Notes: a model not told the origin generated them from the letters alone. 64,000 bases of DNA from Agrobacterium tumefaciens (GCA_025559845.1 CP048469.1:930001-994000), one strand, 5' to 3'. Numbered from the stretch's first letter, positions 7,431 to 17,337 are shown. Program-made: numbers and translations.

Positions 7431-9683
7431 ATGGCAACGGACCTTGAGCGTCTTGTCGTGCAGCTCTCTGCTGACATCAAGAAATATGAAAACGCGTTGA
7501 GTCGTGCGCAGGGTCAGACAACCCGTCGCTTCAACGCAATCCAAAAGCAGGCGACGTCTTCGAGCATAGCTATAGCGGCATCTCTTGCTCGTACCGGCGC
7601 AAAAATCGCGGCAGCCTTTGTTTTCAGTAGTGCGGTCCGCAATCTGACTGAGCTGTCAGATGCGGCGACCCGTATCGATAACTCCCTGAAAGTGGTGGGG
7701 GTTACTGGACAGGAGCTCTCACGGGTTTTTGACAAACTCTTTGCGTCAGCGACGGCAAATGGTGCGCCTATTGAGAGCTTGGCAACTCTTTTTGGTAGGG
7801 CCTCTCTTGCTCAAAAGGAACTCGGGGTCTCCACTGACGAGCTGCTTGCTTTCACGAACAATGTTGCTGTTGCACTCCGTGTAGCCGGTACCGATGCCCA
7901 GACTGCCTCAGGATCTCTGCTGCAGCTTGGGCAGGCGTTAGGTAGTGGTCGTGTAATGGCCGAAGAATTCAATTCAATCCTTGAAGGCACGCCAACTATC
8001 GCTCGGGCAGTCGCGGCCGGCCTCAAGGAAGCGAATGGATCTGTTTCTCAGCTAAAGACGCTTGTCGTCGATGGAAAGGTATCATCAGAGGCGTTCTTCA
8101 GGGCCTTTGAAGCGGGGTCGGTGACGCTTCAGTCTCAGGCTGAAAAATCGGATTTCACCATATCTCAGTCGATGACCAACCTGCAAAACTCGCTGATCAA
8201 GATTGTGGGAGAGTTCAACAAGTCTACTGGAGCTAGCGAGCGGTTTGCTGGCGGCATCAATTCCGTTGCAGAAGCTGCGGCAAGATTCGATGTGAGTGGC
8301 TTGATTGCCAAGATACAGGAACTGAATAAGGAATTTGAAGATTACCTGGCCAATCTGAAGGTTTTTGAAACGCTAAACCAGATGACCGGCACTACTGATG
8401 CCGAGGGTCGTGCGATAAACGTCGACAAGACAAAGGCGGAAGCCGATATCGCTTCATTGGAAAAAGAGCTCAGAACCCTTCAGGAGCGAATTGCGGTCAA
8501 TACGGATCTGGGTTTTGACAACACCGAAGCGTTGGCAAGAATTGCTGAGGTGACTGGAAGTCTAGCGAAGCTGAGGGCTCAAGCAGCAAATATGCAGGAT
8601 ACGGTTCCTGGATATAGGTTAGGTGAGAACGGTATCGAACCCATTCCAGAGGCGTCACAGACGAATGGTCAAATGGGGGGCTCAAGAATTCGTGGCGGCG
8701 CGCGTCGTAGGGCTGTGGAGCCCGTCTCGATCGCAGACTTCAAGCCTCCGCCCGGATCTAAGACATCGAGCTCGAAGGCTCCCAACAAGACTGCCGAGGA
8801 CCGGTTTTCCGAAGATGTGCAGGCCATACGAGATAGGACCGCTGCCCTAGTTCAGGAGCAGCAAATTATCGGACAGACCTACTTTGAGCAAGAAAAGCGC
8901 AGAATGGCGCTCGATCTTGAGCAGCAAGCTTTGCGTGATGTTCGAGAGGAGGCGCGGAAAAAGGGAGATGCAGACTGGCAGAATGCTCAGCTAACACCTG
9001 AGCATATCGCAAAGATCAGCGCTCTTTCTGCCGAATACGCCAAGCAGGCGAACGTATTGAGGGATCTAGAGGAGGCGCAATATAGGGCTGAGAGCTCTGC
9101 TCAAGATTTCTACGACACCGCACGATCCGGTTTCGTTGACGTCTTGAGGGGCACAAGCAGTCTTAGTGATGCGCTTTCGAACCTCGCCAGCAAATTCGCC
9201 GATTTGGCGTTGAATAGCGCTTTTGATTCTCTTTTCGGAGGCACGAAGGCTACCAGTGGTGGAGGATGGTTAACAAACCTGTTCAAGGGTCTTGGCTTCT
9301 CAAGCGGCGGCTACACAGGCGATGGCGGAAAGTACCAGCCTGCTGGAGTTGTACATAAAGGCGAGTACGTTTTCGATAAGGCTTCAGTGAAAGCGGCCGG
9401 AGGTCCCGCCTCTCTTGAGGCGATGAGGCGAAGCCTGAAGGGTTACTCGAAGGGTGGTTCTGTTGGCGTCCCGGTTCCTTCGATACCAACGCTGCCACCA
9501 AAAAAACCGGTCACCAATGCGGCAACTCAGATCAGCTTTGCCCCGACAATCGATGCGCGCGGGGCAGATGCGGAAGCTGTGGCGAGAATTGATGCTAGCC
9601 TTAAGCGTACGCAGCGGGATTTGAAAGCGACAATCCTAAGTACTGTACGAGAAGCGCCGAACAGCAACATAAAACTGAGGTAG
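7431..9683 (+). CDS. Tail tape measure protein
   Basis: 750 residues, the largest gene of the early tail module. The N-terminal 'LERLVVQLSADIKKYENALSRAQ' segment and the 'tape measure domain' region (around residues 60-280: 'LFGRASLAQKELGVS', 'AGTDAQTASGSLLQLGQALGSG', 'FNSILEGTPTIARAVA') are characteristic, followed by long helical stretches. Near residue 625 is the typical 'GGYTGDGG' and 'GVVHKGEYVF' motif found in many tape measures. The protein sets tail length and takes part in DNA ejection; this length predicts a rather short siphovirus tail. Confidence 0.92.
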   Translation: MATDLERLVVQLSADIKKYENALSRAQGQTTRRFNAIQKQATSSSIAIAASLARTGAKIAAAFVFSSAVRNLTELSDAATRIDNSLKVVGVTGQELSRVFDKLFASATANGAPIESLATLFGRASLAQKELGVSTDELLAFTNNVAVALRVAGTDAQTASGSLLQLGQALGSGRVMAEEFNSILEGTPTIARAVAAGLKEANGSVSQLKTLVVDGKVSSEAFFRAFEAGSVTLQSQAEKSDFTISQSMTNLQNSLIKIVGEFNKSTGASERFAGGINSVAEAAARFDVSGLIAKIQELNKEFEDYLANLKVFETLNQMTGTTDAEGRAINVDKTKAEADIASLEKELRTLQERIAVNTDLGFDNTEALARIAEVTGSLAKLRAQAANMQDTVPGYRLGENGIEPIPEASQTNGQMGGSRIRGGARRRAVEPVSIADFKPPPGSKTSSSKAPNKTAEDRFSEDVQAIRDRTAALVQEQQIIGQTYFEQEKRRMALDLEQQALRDVREEARKKGDADWQNAQLTPEHIAKISALSAEYAKQANVLRDLEEAQYRAESSAQDFYDTARSGFVDVLRGTSSLSDALSNLASKFADLALNSAFDSLFGGTKATSGGGWLTNLFKGLGFSSGGYTGDGGKYQPAGVVHKGEYVFDKASVKAAGGPASLEAMRRSLKGYSKGGSVGVPVPSIPTLPPKKPVTNAATQISFAPTIDARGADAEAVARIDASLKRTQRDLKATILSTVREAPNSNIKLR

Positions 9684-9700
9684 GGCATTCTGCCCTACCG

Positions 9701-10330
9701 TCACTTGCCGTTTCTCACTCGATCGGAGTTTGTAAGCGCCTCTCCCAATCTGCCTAAGGTTTCTTTCATCGCTTGTTCGGCGGATTGTGTGAGCGATTTT
9801 GCACCACCCTCGCAAGCTAAGCCAGCATCGGACTGACCATTTCCGTCCCCCGAGACGGTGGTTCCGAGAAGTCTTCCGGACTGCCCATCGACAGTGATCG
9901 AGGCTGCGATTTCAACTTCTGTTTCCATGCCTGCGACCCAGAAGCCAGGGACGACGCGAAGGCGTGCGTTTACATCTTCGCCCTTCACTATGATCATTCC
10001 TCGCGCATTTCTCGCCTTCAGTTCTTCACGGGCTACTGGTGCCTGGACTACTTCAAGTTCTGCGACAAGATTGGCAAACGTCTGGCGGACCGATCCAGAG
10101 AAACTGGTTGATAGAGCCAGTGGAAACGTATGCGCTGCGCAGTTGTAGTCAGAAGGTTTGATGGATTTATCGAGTTTAGATCCGTCCACGAAAAGCAAGT
10201 ATTTTCCCGGAAGCTTACCCTCGTACGAAGAATAAACGTTGTACGTAGCTACCGTGAGCGGTTCAGCTTTGTATTGGCACGACGCCAAAAACACGCAAAG
10301 CAACGCAGAAGAGATGTTTATCTTACTCAT
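9701..10330 (-). CDS. Reverse-strand lipoprotein gene in the tail module (moron-like)
   Basis: 209 residues. The start was set at 10330 because it gives a textbook lipoprotein signal, a hydrophobic stretch followed by the lipobox L-A-S-C (residues ~15-18), and GGGGA precedes it; the frame extends further upstream without signal-like sequence. The mature part contains 'GKYLLFVDGSKLDKSI' and Gly-rich beta segments such as 'LGTTVSGDGNGQSDAG', with several Cys. It lies antiparallel between tape measure and distal tail genes, divergent from the gene at 10408, and is probably expressed in the lysogen. By analogy with phage-encoded lipoproteins it could block superinfection or alter the cell surface; this is inference. 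Confidence 0.78.
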   Translation of the reverse strand: MSKINISSALLCVFLASCQYKAEPLTVATYNVYSSYEGKLPGKYLLFVDGSKLDKSIKPSDYNCAAHTFPLALSTSFSGSVRQTFANLVAELEVVQAPVAREELKARNARGMIIVKGEDVNARLRVVPGFWVAGMETEVEIAASITVDGQSGRLLGTTVSGDGNGQSDAGLACEGGAKSLTQSAEQAMKETLGRLGEALTNSDRVRNGK

Positions 10331-10407
10331 GATTTCCCCAGTCAGACCCATTGTGCATAGAAGCACTTCGTGGTTGCATTGTCGATTGGGAGTACAGGGA
10401 ATCCACA

Positions 10408-11052
10408 ATGGCGATCACGTACCCATTGCCACTCGCGTTTCTCCACGAGTTTCCTGGTTGGACAACAGAGTTCAATCTGCTTTGGCGACAGGAGCAATCG
10501 AGGACCGTCGGCGGACAGACCGTCGTCAAGGATCTCGGATCGCCACTATGGCAGTTGACGGCGCAATCGAAAAACCTCAAGCCGAATTTGCTGGATTACT
10601 GGCGTGCGCAACTGACGAGCCTTGAAAACGGCCTGAAAACGTTTCGTGCCTTCCCGAAATCGCGTTGTTTCCCGATTGCTTATCCGAACGGGGATTGGCC
10701 TACGGGAGGTGCTTTCGACGGCGTGGCTCAGCTTGAGACGATAGCGGCCAGCCGAAAAGCAATCTCGCTATCGGGTCTGCCAGCGGGTTTTGTCGTCTCG
10801 GTCGGCGACTGCATCCAGATCGGCGAGAAGGATCTCCATATGATTATGGAGCCTATGACCGCAGACGCGGACGGAGAGACTCAACAATTCGAAGTCAGGC
10901 CTCATCTTTGGCCTGGTGTCGTTGCTCCGCGATCGGCAACACTCGTCAAGCCTGCGTGCATCATGGCCCTGGTTCCCGGTTCCGTGTCGACAACGTCGGA
11001 TCTCTCCACCGGTCGTGGAACGGTCTCATTTCAGGCTATCGAAGCCCGTTAA
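10408..11052 (+). CDS. Minor (distal) tail protein, uncharacterised
   Basis: 214 residues from the ATG at 10408 ('MAITYPLPLAFL'). The upstream extension overlaps the promoter region of the divergent lipoprotein gene and was rejected. Contents are beta-rich with 'FPGWTTEFNLLWRQEQSRT' early and 'GRGTVSFQAIEAR' at the end. It lies between tape measure and hub-like genes, where distal tail or Dit-like proteins are encoded. No named domain recognised with confidence. Confidence 0.72.
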   Translation: MAITYPLPLAFLHEFPGWTTEFNLLWRQEQSRTVGGQTVVKDLGSPLWQLTAQSKNLKPNLLDYWRAQLTSLENGLKTFRAFPKSRCFPIAYPNGDWPTGGAFDGVAQLETIAASRKAISLSGLPAGFVVSVGDCIQIGEKDLHMIMEPMTADADGETQQFEVRPHLWPGVVAPRSATLVKPACIMALVPGSVSTTSDLSTGRGTVSFQAIEAR

Positions 11053-11061
11053 AGGGGTATC

Positions 11062-11727
11062 ATGCGAAACATCTCTGCAGAAAACCTTGCTGCGCTTGAA
11101 GCTCGGCAACTGGTGGCGCGTGACTTCCTTTGGTTCGTCGTCCGCAATCGTGCGACGGGTGTTCAGGTGACGGATGGCATGTGGTCTGATGTTGGCAACG
11201 TTTCGGCTGCTGTGATCCATCCGGATACGGGATTGCCCGTGACACGCGACTGGTACGGGTCAGGTACTCTTGTCGCCATAGATGACATTCCGCTGGTTTC
11301 CAATCTATCGTCGCAAAACGTTACCATCCGCATGTCGCAAGTCAGCGAACATGTTCAGACGCTTGTTCGTCTGTACGATTGCAAACAAGCTCGCGTCGAG
11401 ATTTATCGTGGCCTGTTTGATCCGGACAGCCGAGCGATGGTTGCGCCAGCGGAGTGCAGGTTTGTTGGTTTTGTCGATAAGCTGAACATCATTACCCCAA
11501 GCGAGAATGATGAGGGCAGCGTGACGATGATTTGCGCAAGCCACACGCAGGAAATGACACGCTCCAATCCAGCGACACGCAGCCACGCAACACAGATCCT
11601 CCGACAGGCCGGAGACGCTTTCTACACGGACGCCGATACCTCGTCTGAGTGGGAATTCTTTTGGGGGTCGGAAAAGGGCAAGGTCGCCACACAACCTAAG
11701 CGCAAGAAATTTCTTGGGATATTTTGA
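11062..11727 (+). CDS. Tail tip / baseplate hub-like protein
   Basis: 221 residues, 10 bases after its neighbour. 'LEARQLVARDFLWFVVRN' opens the protein, followed by 'YGSGTLVAIDDIPLVSNLSS' and 'QARVEIYRGLFDPDSRAMVA', then 'PATRSHATQILRQAGDAFYTD' and a basic end 'QPKRKKFLGIF'. The order and the 'vriyrGlfd....lvap...r..G.vd' core are like DUF2163/hub proteins of siphophages, which link tape measure end and fibres. It shares TGATG with the next gene. Confidence 0.72.
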   Translation: MRNISAENLAALEARQLVARDFLWFVVRNRATGVQVTDGMWSDVGNVSAAVIHPDTGLPVTRDWYGSGTLVAIDDIPLVSNLSSQNVTIRMSQVSEHVQTLVRLYDCKQARVEIYRGLFDPDSRAMVAPAECRFVGFVDKLNIITPSENDEGSVTMICASHTQEMTRSNPATRSHATQILRQAGDAFYTDADTSSEWEFFWGSEKGKVATQPKRKKFLGIF

Positions 11728-12155
11728 TGGACATCCGGTTTGCCGAAGCAAGCGACCGCGATCGCGTAGTCGCACTACTGCGTGAAAGTCATTCGGCGGC
11801 AAAATTCACTTATCCATTTCAGGCTGCGTACGCCGATATGCTTTTCCAGCAGCATCTTGCGTCTGACAAGGCATGCGTTCTCGTTGTGGATAGGCCAGTA
11901 CAGGGCGTTCTTATGGCATGCGCGTTTGAACATCCCTTTGGTGCGGGGCGCATTGCAAAGGAAACGGTCTGGTTTGTGATGCCTGAAGCACGCGGGCGCG
12001 GCGCAATTCGGATGCTGGATGCCTACGAAGAGTGGGCGAGGTCCGTAGGGTGTGTGTCTGTGGGTATGGCGTCTTTGGCAACCAATGACGTTTCCAGCCT
12101 GTACGAGCGTCGCGGCTATAGCGCGGTCGAAACTCATTTCATGAAGTCGCTCTAG
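11727..12155 (+). CDS. GNAT-family N-acetyltransferase (phage cargo)
   Basis: 142 residues. The GNAT fold is clear: 'IRFAEASDRDRVVALLRES' (beta1-alpha1), acetyl-CoA binding motif A around residue 90 ('WFVMPEARGRGAIRMLDAYE', Q/RxxGxG/A), and motif B 'SLYERRGYSAVETHFM' at the end. It would transfer an acetyl group from acetyl-CoA to an amine; the substrate cannot be told. It is translationally coupled to the hub gene (TGATG) and lies in the middle of structural genes, an unusual place that may point to modification of a virion or host protein. Confidence 0.85.
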   Translation: MDIRFAEASDRDRVVALLRESHSAAKFTYPFQAAYADMLFQQHLASDKACVLVVDRPVQGVLMACAFEHPFGAGRIAKETVWFVMPEARGRGAIRMLDAYEEWARSVGCVSVGMASLATNDVSSLYERRGYSAVETHFMKSL

Positions 12156-12199
12156 CGACTTACGCGCGCGGACAACGCAGCGCATCCCAAGGAAAATCG

Positions 12200-15130
12200 A
12201 TGGCTATTTTTACGATCGCCAACATCGTGGCGGGAGCAGTGGCGAGCTTCATCGGCGGTTTAGGTGTTGTCGGATCTTTCCTCCTGAAAACCGCCGTGGG
12301 CTTGGGGATGAGCCTCCTTGCTCAATCCCTGGCAGGTAAAAGCAAAGATCCGACGTTCTCGATCAACGGCACCCTGCAGGGCGGTGGCGATATTTCGCGG
12401 TCGTTCATTTTGGGTCGGACTGCGACGGCTGGATCTCTTGTGTTCGTCAACACATGGGGGCAGGACGGCGACACGCCGAACGCCTATCTGACGCAGGTTA
12501 TCGCTCTTTCGGATATGCCAATCCGTGGCCTCGTCGAGGTCTGGGTTAATGGCGAGCGCGTTACGCTTGGCGCTGCTTCCGAGCGCGGCCAGGTGGTCAA
12601 CGAATATTCGGAAAGCCTGTGGGTCAAATTCTACGATGGCACGCAGACTACGGCTGACAGTTTCCTCTACACGTCGGTGTCGAACGGCAACAGATGGTGG
12701 AACCCTGACCGGATCGGGCGGGGCGTTGCCTATGCGATCGTCACCGCTCGCGTGTCCAAAAACATGTTTTCCGGTGTTCCATCGTTCAAATTTGTTCTGG
12801 ATGGTATGCGTCTCTACGACCCGTCGCGTGACAGCTCAGTTGGTGGCGCCGGCGCTCAGCGCTGGGCAGATCCTGCGACGTGGGGCGGCGACGGTGATTT
12901 CCTTCCTGCCGTTCAGATCTACAATCTGCTGCGCGGCATTACCTTCAACAACCAGTGGGTCTATGGCCTGCAGAATTTGTCGTCTGCTCGCTTGCCGCTG
13001 ACCTGGTGGATTGCTCAGGTAGAGAAGTGCCGTGCTGGTGTTCTCGAAGCAACTGGTTGGGTGAATACCTATCGGAGCGGCGGCGAGATCCAGGTTGAGG
13101 CGCCACTGTCATCTGCAATCGAGGCGCTGCTGACAGCGTGCCAAGGCAAGATCTCGGAAGTGGGTGGCGTCTACTATCTCCATTGTGGGGCGCCCGACAA
13201 TCCGTCGATTGCGTTCACTGATGATGATATCCTGTCGACCGAGGAAGAGGAGTTCACTCCTTTCCTTGGTCTCTCCGACACCATCAATGGTGTGTCGGCA
13301 AATTATCCATCTCCGGATGACGGGTGGGTCGTTAAGACAGCGCCGCCACTCTATCGGGCGGATCTTGAGGCGCTCGACGGAAATCGTCGCCTCATGGCTG
13401 ATGTCGATCTGAACTTCGTTCCTTATGCGGAGCAAGTACAGCGTCTGATGCGATCTGCCTTGGAGGAGGCGAGACGTTTTCGCAGGCACACCATCGTGTT
13501 GCCGCCGAAGTTCTGGGCCTATGCAACGCCCGGTACGATCTTTGCGTGGACGTCCGAACGCAACGGCTATGTCAATAAGTTGATGCGGATCGACGGCGTC
13601 GCGGACCGTGCCAACCTCGATGTCATGATCGACATCACAGAAGTTGATCCGTCCGACTATGACTGGAATACAGGCGCCGATTTCCAGCCTCCTGTTGATG
13701 GTCAGCTTGGGGTTATCCGGCCTTCTCCGCAAGCGATCGTCGAGTGGTACGCTGAGCCGTGGATCATCGTGGATACAGCCGGAGAGCCGCGCAGGCCTGC
13801 AATCCGCCTCACATGGGACAACAGCGATGGCCGTCTCGATGACGTCATCGGTATCGAGTATGAAATTCGCCTTCTGGCGACCTTTGATAAGGTCACTGAG
13901 GGGCGCACCGATCAGCCGCAGGTCGGCTCGATGATTATCTCGCAGAGCCTCTTGCCTCAGGAAAGCTATATCGTTCGCGGGAGATACATTCCTGGTGGGG
14001 ACAGGCCGGTCTTGTGGTCCGGGTACCTGACAGTCACCACACCTAACGTGCGCCTCGGTCCGAAGGATATCGATGTCGTTGTCGACCTGACGACGATCGG
14101 CACGGCAGTGCGCCAGCGTTTCGAAGATCTCCAAAAGGAGATGGACGATATCTGGCGGCGTTATGAGGAAGGTGTTGCTGCCTTTTCTCTCGCTGGTGCT
14201 GTTGGTCAGATCGACCGTGAGGAGATCCGCTCTGAACTTGGTTCGGCTCGTGCTGAGATCGTCGATGAGAGGCGCGTGCGCGTAACTGAAACCGAAGCGC
14301 TTGCGCAGCGTGTCGGGCTTGTCTCGGCTTCTGTCGATGACGTGAACGCCAAGATCATCACTGAAGAAACCGCTCGTGTCAGTGCTGACGAGGCGTTGGC
14401 GGAATCAGTGCTTGGCGTGAATGCCGAGCTGGGTGAACGCTTTGCCGAAGGGTTGGTGAAGTTTCAGGCGGTAGCAGCTCCAACCGGCGTCGATGCTCGC
14501 TTCTCTGTTCTGCTGCGGGGCGGTATCGGTCAGGCGTACAAGGACACAGGCTTCTTCCTTGAGCTTTACACCTTTGCGGGCTTCCAACGGTCTCGCATGG
14601 CGGTCAAGGTCGATCAGTTTTCGATCTCTGATGGAAATGCGGCGTACTCAGTGTTTGCCGTAGAAGGCGGCGTGGTCAAGATCATCAATGCGTTGATCGA
14701 CCAGGCGCAGATCAACAACCTGATGGTTGGAACGAGCAACATTGATCCGGGAGCGGTGACGTATGCGCAGTCGTATTCTTTCGGAAATACCCCTGAGGGC
14801 GGCGACCCAGTTACAGCCAATTACGACATCGTAGTTCCTCACGGTCTTGGATCTCCGAAGGTGAAGGTCGAAGTCCAAGGGCTGGCTCGCACGAACGTAG
14901 ATGGTTCCACCCGGACCGCCACGCTCAATATCATTAGCCTCTCCGATAATGCGACGTTGAGAACTGTGACGAAAAGTCAGGCAGGTGTGTGGAACGCTCC
15001 GATTTCTTGGGCGGCTCCACATCAACCGCCATCGGCCAGGTCATCGACGACGTATAGAATTCAGACAGTGTGTTCGTCATGGACATCGTTCTTGAATCTC
15101 GATGTCTACGCGTCCGTTCTCAAAAGGTAA
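12200..15130 (+). CDS. Host specificity / tail tip protein, lambda gpJ-like
   Basis: 976 residues. An N-terminal hydrophobic, Gly-rich segment ('VGSFLLKTAVGLGMSLLAQSLAG') is followed by the large hub region, 'LSDTINGVSANYPSPDDGW' near residue 357 and a fibronectin-like section near residues 510-620. Residues ~650-750 are a charged coiled coil ('REEIRSELGSARAEIVDERR') and the part after ~755 resembles the DUF1983 region of gpJ ('FAVEGGVVKIINALIDQAQI'). The C-terminal ~100 residues have different composition and are probably the variable receptor-binding tip. The product sits at the tail tip and triggers ejection. Confidence 0.87.
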   Translation: MAIFTIANIVAGAVASFIGGLGVVGSFLLKTAVGLGMSLLAQSLAGKSKDPTFSINGTLQGGGDISRSFILGRTATAGSLVFVNTWGQDGDTPNAYLTQVIALSDMPIRGLVEVWVNGERVTLGAASERGQVVNEYSESLWVKFYDGTQTTADSFLYTSVSNGNRWWNPDRIGRGVAYAIVTARVSKNMFSGVPSFKFVLDGMRLYDPSRDSSVGGAGAQRWADPATWGGDGDFLPAVQIYNLLRGITFNNQWVYGLQNLSSARLPLTWWIAQVEKCRAGVLEATGWVNTYRSGGEIQVEAPLSSAIEALLTACQGKISEVGGVYYLHCGAPDNPSIAFTDDDILSTEEEEFTPFLGLSDTINGVSANYPSPDDGWVVKTAPPLYRADLEALDGNRRLMADVDLNFVPYAEQVQRLMRSALEEARRFRRHTIVLPPKFWAYATPGTIFAWTSERNGYVNKLMRIDGVADRANLDVMIDITEVDPSDYDWNTGADFQPPVDGQLGVIRPSPQAIVEWYAEPWIIVDTAGEPRRPAIRLTWDNSDGRLDDVIGIEYEIRLLATFDKVTEGRTDQPQVGSMIISQSLLPQESYIVRGRYIPGGDRPVLWSGYLTVTTPNVRLGPKDIDVVVDLTTIGTAVRQRFEDLQKEMDDIWRRYEEGVAAFSLAGAVGQIDREEIRSELGSARAEIVDERRVRVTETEALAQRVGLVSASVDDVNAKIITEETARVSADEALAESVLGVNAELGERFAEGLVKFQAVAAPTGVDARFSVLLRGGIGQAYKDTGFFLELYTFAGFQRSRMAVKVDQFSISDGNAAYSVFAVEGGVVKIINALIDQAQINNLMVGTSNIDPGAVTYAQSYSFGNTPEGGDPVTANYDIVVPHGLGSPKVKVEVQGLARTNVDGSTRTATLNIISLSDNATLRTVTKSQAGVWNAPISWAAPHQPPSARSSTTYRIQTVCSSWTSFLNLDVYASVLKR

Positions 15131-15134
15131 AATC

Positions 15135-16934
15135 ATGACAGCACCTTACACGGCTGGCACCATCGACTTGGTGTCGGGTAGCGAAGCCGTCGCCGGAAAC
15201 GACACTGCGTGGCAGGTCGGCTTGATCATCGGTGGCACGATCTACGTCGAGTTCGACGGCGGCAATCCCTTGCCTATTGCTGCCGTCGACAGCGATACGG
15301 AAATTACCGCAGCGCTGAAATGGACAGGCCCGACCGGTACGTATTCCTATGCGATCGTGCGCGATACGGCTTATGGACAGCAAACCGTCGCCAATGCGCA
15401 GGCGCTGGCGACATACATCCAGCGTCTGAACAATCCAGCACTTGCGGCGACAGCTGGTGTTTCACCTGGTTCGAACAAGCTTCTGTTGTTTACCGGCCCG
15501 AACTCGGCGACCGTCATTGATCTCGAAGACCTTCTGCAGGGCGTGCGGTTTGACGAAGAGGTGCCGACGCTTGCTGATCGAGCGCCTTATGACGGGGAGG
15601 CCGAAGGCTTCCGTATTCTTGTCGCTGACATAGGTGATGGACGCTCTGCGTTCTTTTCCAAAAAGTCCGCGGCGTCGGGTGACTGGAGCGTGCCGTTTTA
15701 TATCTCGGGGCCGATTGGTGACGCTGGGCCGTATACCAATATCACCATTGGCGACACCACAACTCTTCCTCCAGGATCGGAGGCGGAGGTTACATTTGTG
15801 CCGGTGTCTCCCGGTGTTATCCGCCTAGATTTCGCGTTGCCAAAGGGTGCGGATGGTTCTGGTACGGGTGATTTCTCTGGTCCGGCTGGCGGCGTGGCGA
15901 ACGGTGACCTCGTCGCGTTTCTTGACGCTACCGGGAAGCAAGGAAGAAAGGCGGTCGTAAACGAGGTTAGAAAAGCTGCCGCCATCGCAACGGGTCCGCT
16001 TATTGGCTTTCGGAACAAAGTGGTAAACGGCAATTTCCGCATTTGGCAAAGGGCCACAGGCCAGAATACGTCAGGTTATGGATCAGCGGATAGGTGGCAG
16101 CATATCCACGTGGGAACGACGAAGACGGTGTCTAGGCAGGATTTTGGCCCTGGCGCGCTGCCTTTTGACGATGATTACTACTGCCGAACAGTTGTCAGTT
16201 CCGTCACTGGCGCTGCAAATCAGGCGAGAGCGATTCACAAGATTGAGAGCGTTCGAACCCTGGCGGGGAAGAAGGCTACTATTACGTTTTGGGCGAGGAC
16301 GAGCGGCGCTGACAGGTTAATGGCTGTTGAGGTCGTCCAAGACTTTGGCAGTGGTGGAAGTCCTTCGGAATCAATAACGGGGATTGCAGTAAACACGGTG
16401 ACTCTGTCGTCAACTCTTGGTGTGTCTGGATTTCAGAAATACAGCTACACTGTTGACATACCTCCAATCTCTGGAAAGACCATAGGCTCTAATAGCAATG
16501 ACAACCTTGCTATTCACTTTTGGTTCGACGCGGGAACTTCGTTCAACGCAAGAACTGGGTCACTGGGTCACCAGTCGGGAACGTTCGATCTCGCGCACGT
16601 GTCCATAGTTGAGGGTGACGCCACAGTCGAGAATGATCCGTTTGAATACCTGCCGCTGCAAGTGCAGTTGTCTTTGTGTCAAAGATTCTTCTGCGCCATT
16701 CTGCAGGGTTTGCAGGGTGGCGGGATAGGAAACACACTCAATTACTACAGGTTTCCGGTGCAAATGAGGGCAACGCCGTCCCTTACTGTCGCTAGTGCGG
16801 GTGTGTCATCTCAAGCAGCTATTGCAAATGCAGCGGGTGGTATAACGGCTTCACACGCTTTTTTCCAAATAAACGTAACAGGTCAGTCCGGATATGTTGA
16901 CGGGTGGGTAGGCCATTTCGATGCGGAGCTTTGA
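15135..16934 (+). CDS. Tail fibre protein with C-terminal carbohydrate-binding-like domain
   Basis: 599 residues starting MTAPYTAGTI, with AAGG just upstream; a longer start inside the previous gene is unnecessary. The N-terminal ~110 residues ('IDLVSGSEAVAGNDTAWQ', 'TYSYAIVRDTAYGQQT') are a fibre attachment domain common in alphaproteobacterial phages. From about residue 290 the pattern 'NKVVNGNFRIWQRATGQN' and following beta-sandwich ('TITFWARTSGADRLMAVEV') is the jelly-roll module found at the ends of such fibres, likely contacting surface sugars. It overlaps nothing but ends one base before the next ATG. Confidence 0.82.
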   Translation: MTAPYTAGTIDLVSGSEAVAGNDTAWQVGLIIGGTIYVEFDGGNPLPIAAVDSDTEITAALKWTGPTGTYSYAIVRDTAYGQQTVANAQALATYIQRLNNPALAATAGVSPGSNKLLLFTGPNSATVIDLEDLLQGVRFDEEVPTLADRAPYDGEAEGFRILVADIGDGRSAFFSKKSAASGDWSVPFYISGPIGDAGPYTNITIGDTTTLPPGSEAEVTFVPVSPGVIRLDFALPKGADGSGTGDFSGPAGGVANGDLVAFLDATGKQGRKAVVNEVRKAAAIATGPLIGFRNKVVNGNFRIWQRATGQNTSGYGSADRWQHIHVGTTKTVSRQDFGPGALPFDDDYYCRTVVSSVTGAANQARAIHKIESVRTLAGKKATITFWARTSGADRLMAVEVVQDFGSGGSPSESITGIAVNTVTLSSTLGVSGFQKYSYTVDIPPISGKTIGSNSNDNLAIHFWFDAGTSFNARTGSLGHQSGTFDLAHVSIVEGDATVENDPFEYLPLQVQLSLCQRFFCAILQGLQGGGIGNTLNYYRFPVQMRATPSLTVASAGVSSQAAIANAAGGITASHAFFQINVTGQSGYVDGWVGHFDAEL

Positions 16935-16935
16935 A

Positions 16936-17331
16936 ATGAACGTCATTGGTTATTCTCTCGACGGCAAATCGATCTCCATCGAGATGGATGGAGTAGAGTA
17001 CATTGTGCCAGCAAACTCTCCCGAAAATCGCCATCGTCAGATGATCGCGGAATGGGAAGCATTAGGAAACGTTATCCCGCCCTTCATGCCTACGGAGGAG
17101 CCGGAATCGGTCGTGATCGTGAACAACGTCGATTTGTGGTCTCGTATGACAAATGTCGAAGCCGATCAGGTGGGTGCTGCTATGGAGGAGCAGACATTTC
17201 GCGTCCGTAAAATCTTTGAGAGCGCCAGCACCTTCCGTAGTGATCACGAGCTGTGGCCACTTCTACAGCAGGTAGCCACAACGCTCTTCGGAGCCGAACG
17301 GGCGGCGCAGATTCTCGCGCCTTCTGTTTGA
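16936..17331 (+). CDS. Small protein downstream of the tail fibre (accessory)
   Basis: 131 residues from the ATG at 16936; GGAG precedes it. N-terminal 'MNVIGYSLDGKSISIEMDG', a linker with Pro/Glu, and a helical C-terminal half ('DLWSRMTNVEADQVGAAMEEQ' and 'LWPLLQQVATTLFGAERAAQ'). The half-helical pattern and the position directly after a fibre gene suggest a fibre assembly or accessory protein. No confident family. Confidence 0.7.
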   Translation: MNVIGYSLDGKSISIEMDGVEYIVPANSPENRHRQMIAEWEALGNVIPPFMPTEEPESVVIVNNVDLWSRMTNVEADQVGAAMEEQTFRVRKIFESASTFRSDHELWPLLQQVATTLFGAERAAQILAPSV

Positions 17332-17337
17332 ATGAAA

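Noticed and set aside
13109..14134. Minus-strand frame antisense to the gpJ-like gene
   Set aside because: Same reason; the sense protein is clearly conserved.
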